Shown here piece by piece: positions 13,801-22,490 of a DNA stretch of 64,000 nt. The notes beneath the pieces were generated by a model. It was not told the origin of the DNA and ran no database searches. It was given only the letters and a program-made list of their open reading frames with translations. Numbering within the stretch: the first letter of the stretch is position 1; each line of letters opens with the position of its first letter. Position numbers and translations under genes: made by a program. Source of the DNA: Valencia hispanica (lineage: Eukaryota > Chordata > Actinopteri > Cyprinodontiformes > Valenciidae); assembly GCA_963556495.2 (NCBI GenBank), contig OY747722.1, positions 25,002,501 to 25,066,500 of the forward strand. Direction: 5' to 3'.

Positions 13801-16800
13801 ACACCCGCAATTACGACTTCTTCAAGCTCAACAGTGATCCACACTGTTTCTACACCGGAAACTACAACTTCTTCAAGCTCAACAGTGGGGAGCACTGTTT
13901 CTACACCGGCAACTACAACTTATTCAAGCTCAACAGTGGGGAGCACTGTTTCTACACCGGCAACTACAACTTATTCAAGCTCAACAGTGGGGAGCACTGT
14001 TTCTACACCGGCAACTACAACTTATTCAAGCTCAACAGTGGGGAGCACTGTTTCTACACCGGCAACTACAACTTATTCAAGCTCAACAGTGGGGAGCACT
14101 GTTTCTACACCGGCAACTACAACTTCTTCCCCAACAACCTTTACAGAACTGACTACTCTAACGTCCTCAAGTGCACTGACTTCAGTATCTACAGAGAAAT
14201 CCACGACTGTTGAAATTATAACTGGACCAACAGTACATCCCTCTACAGAAAGTCGTGAGTGCTTTACATTTGTTCCCAAAATTACTATAGTGACACAAGC
14301 AACTGTTCTCACTAATGACCTTGTGTTATTTCTGCTCGCTGTTCTCCACAGAGCAGTCAACCATAATAGAGTGTTTATGTAGAGACCTGAAACTGGCAAA
14401 AAGCTGGGCTTGTGGTGACACTTGGACAGAGGACTGCTTTGTTAAAAGCTGTGTTGGTGGGAAAATAGAGTTAACCCCAGTGGTTTGTCCACAGCCTGTT
14501 ATTCCTAAATGCCCAAGGAATCGGCTGATAAAAATCAGGGATGGTTGCTGTGAAACATGGAGGTGTGACTGTGAGTGTTCATGCATTTTTATTTTCCTGT
14601 TCTAGGTACATTATTATTCCGTTCCAAATAATTTATTATTTTATGCACATAGCAAATAAATTAACTCATCTTACTTGAACCTCCCCAGGTCGCTGCGAGC
14701 TCTACGGAGACCCCCACTACATCTCTTTTAATGGTGTAACCTTTGATTTTCTGGAAGACTGCACCTACATTCTGGTAGAAGAGCAGTCACCACGCTACCA
14801 TCTGACCATTCTGGTCGACAACTTCTACTGCGTACCAGGACTCCAGGGCTCCTGTGTCAAGGACGTTATTGTAAAATATCAGAACAACACTGCTAAGCTC
14901 AGCATCAACTATCCTGCTGTTGTTCAGGTATTTGTTTCAATTTCTGCGCTTTATGGAAATACTGCTTTAACAAAAATATACGCAGACAATCCATTTTGTC
15001 ATTTTAAATCTAAAACATCTTACAACTCATTATGTAAGACAATATTTTATCAAGTCAGATGGATTGATACTGATGTATCCACCTCAGGCCATTCTGAACA
15101 ATGAGACTATACAACCACCATATGAAGAAAATGGGATAAGGTTTGAAACCACAAACTACGAAGTGTTCATCTATTTTCCTGAGATCCGTTCATATGTATC
15201 TCTCTCTCCGTCTTTCACCCTGGTGGTCAATCTTGCCATGGAGCACTTTGTCAACAACACTCAAGGACAATGTGGTATGTTTTCAACAAGAAGTGATGAT
15301 TCACAGTTGTAAATAAATTACACTTCCTTCACAATAGTCTGCACCAGATGAATGTAACGTGCCTTTAACTGCACTTTTAATTTCTCACACCTTACTGGTC
15401 TGCAGTATCTTCCCTTTGTAACTGTCTAAAATATTTGCTTCCCACACAGATGGTTCTACTACAACTCCACAGCATGATACCACCACCAATATGCTTAATA
15501 GCTAGTAGTGTTCTTGGGTTGAACATGCTTTTTTTTTGTCCTGGCCAAATAACTCAGTCTTTAGTTTTTTTTCTTCCAAAGGCAGCTGCAGATTTCTATT
15601 AAACTAGAAAGTGTCAGTTTTGCACCAGGGGCTAATTTCTTGGGCCCCATCCTGTTAGGGATAAACATGTTTCACTGTGGACAGTAACACTGGGTCATGG
15701 CTTGAGACTCGATGATTCCTGATTGTTTAATAAAATCATAACTGATTTCCTTCAATTTGAGGAGCACAAAGTGGTGCATCTTTTAATGTAAATTGTGTCA
15801 GATTTTTTTGTTTTTTGTTTTGAAAAGTTTGGTTTGGTTTGTTCTGAGAATTTGCCAATCCAATGAATCTTGCTGATTTTTTTGGTCTTGGCCTTGTTTT
15901 CACACTTAAATGCCTCAGATAATCAACAAATTCTCAGTCTAACTAGTCACAGGCGAGCTATACTACCTGACTTGTAGTTAGGAGACACATGAAAATCTCT
16001 GAAACAGAACCTGTCTGACAGTATGAAGAAGCCTTAAAGATCTCAAAAAACAACACACAACATCCCAATTCCCCCCAAAAAATCAATAGCAAATGACAAA
16101 AGCCATTGACAGCCATCAGTCAGGAAAAGGTTACAAAGCCATTTCTAAGGCTTTGGGACTCCAGCAAACCATAATGACAGCCATTTTCCACAACTGGAGA
16201 AAATAGTTGGGGAAATGCTGAACCTTCCCAGAAGTGGTCAGTCTACCAACGTTACTCCAAGAGCATAGAAACAACTTATCCAGGACGTCAGAAAAGAACC
16301 CAGAAGAACATATATGCAGACCTAAGTAGCCTGAAGTGAGTGATCATTAGTTTATAAGTTTAAAAAAGAAAGAGACTGGACAAAAATTACATCCATGGGA
16401 GAGTTCAAAATCAAAAATCACTGCTGACCAAAGGATTACAAAGGCAATTTAACTGTGAAAAAAAAACAGAAAAAACATTTGTGGCGGCAAATACATTTTG
16501 CCTGCCTTTCTGAACACACACTAAAAAAAGTTGTTTATAAGTATGACTTTATTATTACTTTTGTTTAGATTCTAGGAACTGTTAATAGCAACGGTGGTGT
16601 ACTCTGTAAATTGCTCACTGAGCTCCACTTTCATCCTCTCTACAGGCGTGTGTGGTGGTGCATCGTGCATCCGCAGAGGAGGACAGATCGAGAACGACAC
16701 CTGCTGTGATAAGACAGCCTATGACTGGGTGTACTATGACCCTTTGAAGCCGCACTGTTTTTCTGCCCCAGTGAATGTATCTTGTTATGGGCCTACTCCA

Positions 16801-19800
16801 GAACCCACTGGCCCCCCACCTACCTGTTCTCCAAAGTCCCAATGTCAACTGCTTGAACATCCGTAAGTTCCACACCACATGCATGAATTTGTTCTGTTAG
16901 AAAAGTGTGCATGGCTGTAAAATGTCCACAACACATTGGTTTGTGAACTGTAACTACAATATAAAACATCCAAAAATCTGTGTCTCTGCAGAGTGTTTGC
17001 TAACTGCAGTAAATATGTGGATTTGAGAATTAAAAAGAAGAACTGTGAGTTTGATTCATGCGCCATCCTAAATGCTTCTTGCTCTTCGTTGGAACAAGCC
17101 GCTAGGGAATGTAGACATGCTGGTTTCTGTATTAACTGGAGAGAACTGACCAATGGAAGTTGTGGTGAGCACTTTATACTTTTCTGTCCAATGATAGATA
17201 GATATATACTTTATTTATCCCCAAAAAGGGGAAATTCACTAATGCTTAGCAAAGCTGGCAAAACAAATTCATATTTTTAGATTTAATGTGTGATTAGTTT
17301 ACTTTTAATCCATACTTGAACTAAGGTCATTGCCATTTGTTGTGTTTCAGATGTGAAATGTCCCGAAGGGTTGATTTATGATGAATGCAGAGATAAAAAA
17401 GATGACTACTGCATTGGAGGGTTTGACAACTTTCTCTTTAAGCAAATACAGCAGAATACAATAAAATACAGAAGGAAAAATAAGTACTGAACACAAACAT
17501 TTTTCTCAGTGAATATCTTCACAATTAGCTTCATGACACTGAATTCACACGAGATGTGAGTGATAACATAAGTAATCAAAACGGAGAGAATAATAAAAAC
17601 AAAGTGGCCCATAGGTTATGTTAAGCATAATAGAGTGAAACTGCATGACATACTTCAAAATATCTTCTGTATGGAGAAACTATTTGTGTGCAATGCTGAT
17701 TGATTGGTTATTCAAGCAGCTGTGTTCTCTTTGTCTGAAACCAACCAAACTATGTTTGGAATTGCTCAAGCGTTCCTCAGCATATTTATATCTCCCCCTT
17801 TCCTTCATTCACATGAACTCTGCCAGTGCCATAGGCTGAAAAAAACATCCCCAGACCCTTATTCCACTTGCAAACCTGTTATTCAGGTGTTTAGGGGATT
17901 GATGTGCAGTACCATTTTTCCTCTAAACATGATGCATACATTGACATTCAAAGAGTTCAATTTTGGTTTCAGACTATATTCTTCAAGAATTGTATTGACT
18001 TTAACTAGCTTCATCTTATTTTCTTCTTCATCAGTGGAGTCTACTGCTGTGAATATATGGAAAAAACGGAATCCCCTTATTGAAAGTTTTTCTAAAGTCC
18101 TCCCCAAGTGGTTCATGGTGGTTGGACAAGTTTAGTTTTTGCTCTGAGCATCTGGTCTTGACCACCTAATGGTAAAATAATACAGATTATGACCTCAACA
18201 ATATTCACCGGAGCATTAAGAAGCACTTCCATTGTCAGGATATTTTGCAACAACAAGGTAGCACAGGTCTCGAGAAAACCCTTTACTTTTAACTATCATC
18301 GAATGTTTGTTGTGTGATACCTTGGTAATCAAAGCTGAAACACTTGTGTAGGCCGACAGTATCCTATTACTTTGTACTGATAGGAAGAAAGCGGAATGAT
18401 TTCAGCTGTTTTCTTGGCTTTATATGCTTTATGGTACCTCCTCATCTGTTTAACACTTATGTAATATTCCATTGTATTAGTCATCATTTATGCAAACATT
18501 TGTTATGATTACTTTCTGTTTGTGGATAACTTGGGCCTTTGCAGATATATTATGTGAATTGGATGTCAACATCCTCCCTCCAGCCCTGGCTAGGATTACA
18601 TTTACTGAGAAAAACATTGTCATGTTCAATGCTCATTGCTAAAACCAAGGTTATAAATGCCTGTCAAGAATTTTTCCATCTCTTGCTCTTCTGTTTAGAG
18701 TCCTTAGATCAGGGCCCGATCTTGAAAAGACCAGCTCCGGTTGTTTCTGCCCCACAGGACTTATCAGGGCAGGAAGCCACTCAAATATTTGTGTAAAGCA
18801 ATGCACATGTGAGTACTGTTGTCTAGAAGGGTAATATTAACTTCAACAAGAATTGACTCAGAGTCCTGTTCCAGGAATGACTATATTTCCTCTTTAAACA
18901 CAGATTGCAAAGGACCACTTGGAGAGCCTAAGCTTGTAAGTGTATTTTCTTTATTATTAGTGCAAGTTATCTGGTCACAGCCAACTTCAGTTAATTTCTG
19001 GTAAAATTTTAATTTTTAAACATCTAACTATCTGAAAAGAACTTCTTAGTTAAGAACATATTTCTCTGTTTTTCAGCCTGGGGAGGTGTGGGAGTCTGAT
19101 TGCCACCTGTGTACATGTAATGATCAGACTTTGACTGAGGAATGTTCTCCAAAACCTATTTTGCCAAAGCCCGTCTGCTCCCCAAATGCCACCTTGATAA
19201 ACACCACTTGTTGTGGTGATCCAATATGTGGTAAGAACTGGCAATTAACTGACATCTAAAGAGGGATTTTTTTTAGGTTCTTGGTCCCCAGATCTCCAGG
19301 GCTTTGGGTGCTTTTCATTTTTTTCAGTAGTCTGTTACAGTCATAATAACAGCAAATGTCAGACATTTCACCTAATGCTATAAGCTAGAAAACTCCTTTG
19401 TTTTCACATATTTTAATTAGTAAAAATATCTAGCTTCTAATATATTACGTCTGTCCTCTCTGAGAAATGCATTTTAGTCAAGGTACATTTTTTATTTAAA
19501 TGTGTTTCTTCACTGCGCTGTGACACATGCTTGCTTCACCACTCTTTTTCTCCTATCGCCGCTGGGCTTGGTCTTTGAACCTCTTCTATTTTTTTTTTTT
19601 TATCTGGCACATTCACCTGCTAATTAAAAATGACAGTAAAAATAACTTCTTCAGCAGTTACTTTAAAACATGTGCAAAGAAACCGGAGTGTCATGATTCA
19701 AGATTAGATGAGTCTTTCCCTACCACTTTGCAGCTTTCTCCAGAGTATCCTTGCACTGACCAAGTTCTTGGTATAGCCAGGCCATGACAAATAGATTGTC

Positions 19801-22011
19801 CAGGTTGCAAGACAATTTCCAGGTGGCTTGGTTTTTGTTTTTGGTGCTAACTACTGTTAACAATGAAGGCCAATTACAATATTAGCTACTCATCTCTATT
19901 TTATGCGTTCAAACACAAAATTAGCATGTTCACAAATAGATATTTTTTAAATCTATTGGATGCACTCCCTAGAGTACCTCTGTGCTTGTCACAGGGCAAA
20001 CATGAATTAAAATGAAGAATTAAATTGTATCATTTTGAGAGAATGACTCTCAGAACTTCTACTTTTCTAAGTTTCTGTAGAAGCCAGCTGTGCAGCAGTG
20101 CTGCTGCTAGCTTGCGTGTAGAAGTTAACAGTGGGTATTATATTTTATTTATGTATTTATCGATAATACAGCTAAGAGCAAAATGTTCCTGCTGCTTGTA
20201 CAAAGTTGTAGTTGATATAAAGTTTTGTACTCCCCCTCTTGTGGTGGCTGCCTCCTACAGTACTTCAAACTCCGAAAGTTATTTAGTGGTGAACAGTTTG
20301 CCTTGACAGTAAAACTTATAACTAGGGATGTCCGATATTATCGGCCTAAAGTCATTATCGGTCGATATTGGCATTAAAATGTAATATCGGAAATTATCGT
20401 TATCGGTTTTTATTTTTTAATAAGATGACTTTTTCACACCATACACATATTATATATCAAACTCTACAGCTACTTCTTCTCTCTCTCAAAATGTCCAAAT
20501 ATGACAGATTTTAGGTTTAGTTTTTGAGATATTATTTATTTTTTATTTTTGTTTCAGTTGTTTCCACAACTTATAACATCCCTACTTATAACTAAACATC
20601 TTGCAGGACAAAACTGGTTGTAGATAGAATGCCATCCCATTATACATCAATCAACATTATAAACCTAAATGCAAGTTGTATAAAACTTCAGTATAGTGGC
20701 ATTGAGAACATGTTCTCCCATGGTCTTATGCTTTCACACATCTTTATTGATTCCTCATCTGTTGCTTTATTTTACAGTTGACAAGACCTGCAGCTATCAT
20801 GGAGCCACATACAATGTATGGTATTTTATAAAATGAGGTCATCATAATTGGCCCCTTTATTGTCTAGATTGTCATTTGTATTTCTTTTTTTGTATACGTA
20901 GTTGGGAGACACATGGAACGATGCGACTGATTCCTGCATGTCATTTATCTGCACTGCAGAGGGCATTCAGAGTAAATCAAGAGTCTGTCCCACAGAAACT
21001 TGCCCTGAGGTACAGCTAACGTCTTTATGACTTTCTTTCAACAGTGGCTGTTTTTTTTTTTTTTTGCCGCTTTTGCATAAAGGCCAATTTGGAGGAATGC
21101 ACCCTTAATAGAAATCCTATCTACTACCCCAGCTCCTCCAGAGATATCATTGCCCTCATGGCTGCTTCTTTGATTATTGCCCTCCCCTGCCCAGCTCTCT
21201 GCAGCAGGGTGGTTTTGACAGAAGCCATTGTCTTTTTTGCTTTAAAATACAGAACCACTTCTAAAGCCAGTTTGGTGCACTGGATGTTTTTAGAATACGA
21301 ATTCAGACCACAAAACATTTATTAACCCGACAAAGACGGGAAAAGAAAAGAAAAGGAAAGGAATCACTTTTAAAGCTACTGTGAAGAATAACTTTCTAAA
21401 GGGAAGACCCAGCTATATGTTTAAAAGAAAGGGTAAACTAGACAGCTAATGATGAATTGTCATGGATTTGCTCACCAGGGTAACAGGATTTCGAATGACC
21501 AAGGCTGCTGCTTCAACTGTGAGTCAAGTAACAATACAAATCTAAATTTGACCCACTGGATAAAGCTTCTATTTGGTACCAGTTTAAACCTTAATTTCTG
21601 AGTAATATCAAGTTTCTTTGTTTTCCATTTGTCTTTTTCAACTCCAGGTAACCAGACCTGTGCACCCACGCTGTCCAAAATAAACATCACCATTGACGAG
21701 TGCTCCACCGTCATTAAAGTACCTGTGTGTGAGGGCCACTGTCGGTCCGAACCCCGGTGAGAAGAAACCAGGTTTTAACTGTTCAAAAGCATCCGATGTC
21801 ACACAGCGCGTTAACCTTTCCCTCCCGTCGGCGTGTGTTCAACAGGGTATTGGTGCACACTTACCTGCAGGTCAAACAGGACAACAGATGCTGCCAGGAG
21901 GAGAGCTCAGAGTACAGAGCTCTGGATGTGGAATGCTCCGACCTCACTACCAGAAGATATAACTACAAGCATGTGACCAGCTGTGAGTGCAGAGCTTGTG
22001 GTTCACACTGA
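962..22011 (+). CDS. Gel-forming secreted mucin, MUC2/MUC5AC-like (5' end outside window)
   Basis: Secreted polymeric mucus glycoprotein, disulphide-linked through D domains and a C-terminal knot. Exons read from splice sites: 962-1047, 1251-1446, 1547-1672, 1778-1898, 3630-3765, 3851-3928, 4036-4105, 4193-4330, 4487-4636, 8105-8187, 8306-8438, 8622-8865, 9562-9602, 9730-9818, 10057-10211, 10295-10433, 10520-10624, 10756-11019, 11176-11248, 11333-11502, 11627-11783, 11977-12087, 12675-12816, 12920-12948, 13520-14254, 14352-14570, 14689-14927, 15088-15274, 16646-16862, 16992-17164, 17351-17420, 18699-18808, 18904-18935, 19077-19230, 20778-20815, 20902-21009, 21479-21518, 21648-21756, 21846-22011 (TGA). 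All phases join, giving 1876 residues with no frameshift. The D1-D2-D'-D3-PTS-D4-VWC-CTCK order fits MUC2/5AC/5B/19. MUC6 is excluded because D4 is present. No CysD module was seen. The first exon is the least certain. Orthology within the family is not settled. Confidence 0.93.
2155..2395 (+). repeat. tRNA-derived SINE copy in mucin intron
   Basis: An A-box-like TGGCTCAATGAG (2159-2170) and a B-box-like GGTTCAGTTCC (2203-2213) form an internal pol III promoter pattern. The body then resembles the fish SINE at 36135-36412. Diverged and probably inactive. Confidence 0.6.
2400..3100 (-). mobile_element. Tc1/mariner transposase remnant in mucin intron (antisense)
   Basis: On the minus strand, 3038-2838 encodes an open stretch with RVVQES and KDLELAG, which matches the N-terminal helix-turn-helix region of fish Tc1-like transposases. 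Upstream tracts (GGATCATTGTCCTG near 2620) are antisense Tc1 coding sequence. No complete reading frame or terminal repeat was seen. It lies in the 1.7-kb intron between mucin exons 1898 and 3630. Confidence 0.6.
3630..9602 (+). CDS. Mucin D2 assembly (VWD-C8-TIL)
   Basis: VWD exons 3630-4636 encode CNNGRWQC, the VWD start motif [10 protein letters not shown], strand segments, and [10 protein letters not shown] at the VWD end. C8 follows in 8105-8187 and 8306-8438 (CSILND to WRRAANC). TIL follows in 8622-8865 ([17 protein letters not shown]) and 9562-9602 (LCEDGKLHC). The D2 motif is SGLCG, not CGLCG: the first Cys is absent. The 3.47-kb intron between 4636 and 8105 contains a nested transposon stack, yet the flanking splice sites (GTAACA, TTGCAG) and phase 1/phase 1 join are intact. 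Confidence 0.9.
5365..7070. mobile_element. hAT-like element inserted in the LINE (carries RTE insert)
   Basis: The left end begins CAGAGGTGGAAAGAGTAC, a terminal motif of fish hAT elements, preceded by CTCTAATG (5357-5364). After 7070 comes CCCTAATG (7071-7078), a 7-of-8 match, as expected of an 8-bp target-site duplication. The right terminus (TATTGCCCTG) pairs only weakly with the left end, so the right border rests mainly on the duplication and on LINE sequence resuming there. Interior is non-coding apart from the RTE insert. Confidence 0.55.
5767..7000 (-). pseudogene. RTE-clade (Rex3-like) LINE reverse transcriptase, 5'-truncated
   Basis: On the minus strand, 6981-5940 encodes RT motifs in order: [46 protein letters not shown] and [19 protein letters not shown]. 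Two in-frame stops break it: at 6165-6167 (TAA between QAA and MSFL) and at 5940-5942 (TAG where Trp follows RPRTR in relatives). No frameshift lies between the two stops, so decay is by point mutation. The 3' end is a (GGAT)n-type tail (5768-5800 on +). 5' truncation is near 7000. Confidence 0.88.
9265..9425. repeat. Short interspersed fish repeat with internal symmetry
   Basis: Contains TTTTCAACCCTGCTCCTCAAGG and, downstream, GTGTGTTAAAGCAGGGAAACA, the reverse complement of the upstream TTTCCCTGCAACACAC. This palindromic layout is typical of a non-autonomous DNA repeat frequent in fish introns. A fragment of a similar repeat is near 33305-33375. Family name not assigned. Confidence 0.45.
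9730..12948 (+). CDS. Mucin D' and D3 assemblies
   Basis: D' (9730-10211) is a Cys-rich TIL/E pair ([28 protein letters not shown]). D3 VWD (10295-11248) starts [10 protein letters not shown] and [20 protein letters not shown], and carries an intact [11 protein letters not shown] motif. C8 is in 11333-11783 (CSAWAQRRC to [10 protein letters not shown]). TIL is in 11977-12948 ([35 protein letters not shown]). In known mucins and VWF the D3 region mediates disulphide multimerisation, and an intact CGLCG is expected there. Exon 12920-12948 is a 29-nt micro-exon that supplies the last Cys-rich strand. Confidence 0.9.
12270..12615 (+). repeat. Possible solo LTR fragment in mucin intron
   Basis: A GC-richer block within an AT-rich intron, with an AATAAA signal near 12550 followed by a short R/U5-like segment. 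The layout resembles a solo LTR. No clear TG...CA ends or target duplication could be defined, so the call is tentative. Confidence 0.28.
13520..14254 (+). CDS. Mucin PTS exon (O-glycosylation domain)
   Basis: One 735-bp exon encodes about 245 residues that are nearly all Thr, Ser, Pro, Ala and Val and lack Cys: the PTS domain, expected to carry dense O-glycans. It opens after CAACAG with a Thr-rich unique part, then seven 17-residue repeats, then another unique Thr/Ser stretch before GTGAGT. It is very short next to mammalian MUC2/5AC PTS regions, which run to thousands of residues, and has no interspersed CysD module. Collapse of a longer tandem array during assembly is possible because the central units are nearly identical. 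Confidence 0.92.
13771..14127 (+). repeat. 51-bp tandem repeat (7 units) coding the mucin PTS
   Basis: Seven head-to-tail 51-bp units, each coding 17 residues of the form [16 protein letters not shown](Y/S). Units 1 and 2 are diverged (one has VIH for VGS and PE for PA). Units 3-7 are almost identical at the DNA level, which points to recent expansion or gene conversion. The period is a multiple of three, so copy-number change keeps the frame. Confidence 0.95.
14352..14570 (+). CDS. Mucin Cys-rich linker between PTS and D4
   Basis: Exon of 219 bp joined in phase 1 to the PTS exon. It encodes a VWC-like Cys module ([17 protein letters not shown], then GCCETWRCD) that ends in a split Cys codon completed by the D4 exon. 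This position, just before D4, is occupied by similar Cys-rich segments in MUC2/MUC5 proteins. Confidence 0.85.
14689..18808 (+). CDS. Mucin D4 assembly with GDPH autocleavage site
   Basis: VWD4 starts [17 protein letters not shown]; the GDPH codons lie at 14706-14717. In MUC2 and MUC5AC the GD-PH bond in D4 is cleaved autocatalytically, so the same reaction is inferred here. Exon 15088-15274 closes VWD. Exon 16646-16862 has [13 protein letters not shown] and [12 protein letters not shown]8-like exon 16992-17164 ends at WRELTNGSC. Exons 17351-17420 and 18699-18808 make the TIL ([26 protein letters not shown]). The donor at 17421 is the weak GTTTGA; the correct join to 18699 was confirmed by phase and homology. 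Two introns hold Tc1-like remnants. Confidence 0.92.
15360..16520. mobile_element. Decayed Tc1/mariner remnants, opposed orientations
   Basis: About 15440-15560 is antisense Tc1 coding sequence (CAGCATGATACCACCACCAA reads back as the IMLWG-type motif). About 16090-16340 is sense Tc1 sequence (TACAAAGCCATTTCTAAGGC, reading [12 protein letters not shown], then the NLPRSG region). Two remnants, or one rearranged element, lie head to head in the 1.37-kb intron between D4 exons. Many stops; non-functional. Confidence 0.65.
17455..18480 (-). mobile_element. Decayed Tc1/mariner-like element in mucin intron
   Basis: The left end (17475-17600: AAATAAGTACTGAACACAAA, TTTTTCTCAGTGAATAT, AAGTAATCAAAACGG) matches the terminal region of a fish Tc1-like family that has GTTCAATACTTATTT ends. 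The interior near 17820-18130 is open on the minus strand for 77 codons but I did not recognise it securely. It separates mucin exons 17420 and 18699. Confidence 0.5.
18904..22011 (+). CDS. Mucin VWC region and C-terminal cystine knot (CTCK)
   Basis: Exons 18904-18935 and 19077-19230 encode a VWC module ([32 protein letters not shown]). Exons 20778-20815, 20902-21009 and 21479-21518 encode a second Cys-rich segment ([22 protein letters not shown]). Exons 21648-21756 and 21846-22011 encode the cystine knot ([31 protein letters not shown]) and the TGA stop. In mucins and VWF the CTCK drives C-terminal dimerisation in the ER. The protein ends five residues after the last knot Cys-x-Cys pair, with no long tail. 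Confidence 0.92.
20323..20584. mobile_element. hAT-type MITE with perfect 8-bp target duplication
   Basis: A 262-bp element starting TAGGGATGTCCGATATTATC and ending in CATCCCTA (inverted TAGGGATG). It is flanked by CTTATAAC on both sides (20315-20322 and 20585-20592). The ATCGG-rich start is typical of a non-autonomous fish hAT family. It lies in the intron before mucin exon 20778. Confidence 0.85.
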
Positions 22012-22490
22012 GGAGCAACCACAATCAACATCTTTACACATATGATTCTATTATGCTTAAAATTAACAGATGATTGGGGGAAATGGTTCTCTTTTTACTG
22101 AAAGGGATTTATTTACCATCAGATTTCTGAATAATCTACTAATCACAAAAAGTGCGTAAGATCCCTTGTCTTCCCATAATAGTGTTCCACAAATCCTGCG
22201 TCTTTCTTTTACCACTTCTTTAATATTCTATTAGCACATGATTATAAGCAACTATTGTGTCATTTTGATTTTAAGTTTCAACAGGAAGTTCAGATTCCAC
22301 CCTAATATTCCCTTGCAACCGTTTTTGTTGTTGTTGTTTTTACACTTTCTTTTAAACATTTCATCATTTATTCTTGAGGTAATAATTCTGAAATTTGTGT
22401 TCATTTTCTATGTTACATTCAACAATGCATACTGTGTTGTTTAAGTTGAAACATTTCCTAAGCACAAAGAATAAATATATATGAAAGTAT
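22012..22490 (+). promoter_or_regulatory. Mucin 3' UTR with polyadenylation signal
   Basis: AT-rich sequence downstream of the mucin stop. The first canonical AATAAA is at 22470-22475, about 460 nt after the stop codon. Extent inferred; no transcript data. Confidence 0.6.

Noticed and set aside
13771..14127. Regularly spaced repeats resembling a CRISPR array
   Set aside because: Units are contiguous without spacers, in frame, and code mucin repeats in a vertebrate gene.
13677..14399. Minus-strand open frames opposite the PTS exon
   Set aside because: Val/Glu-rich mirror of the Thr/Ser repeat; no independent coding signal.
17704..18135. 143-codon open frame as a possible gene
   Set aside because: Lies in a mucin intron within transposon-like sequence, has no recognisable domain and is antisense to an equally open repeat frame.
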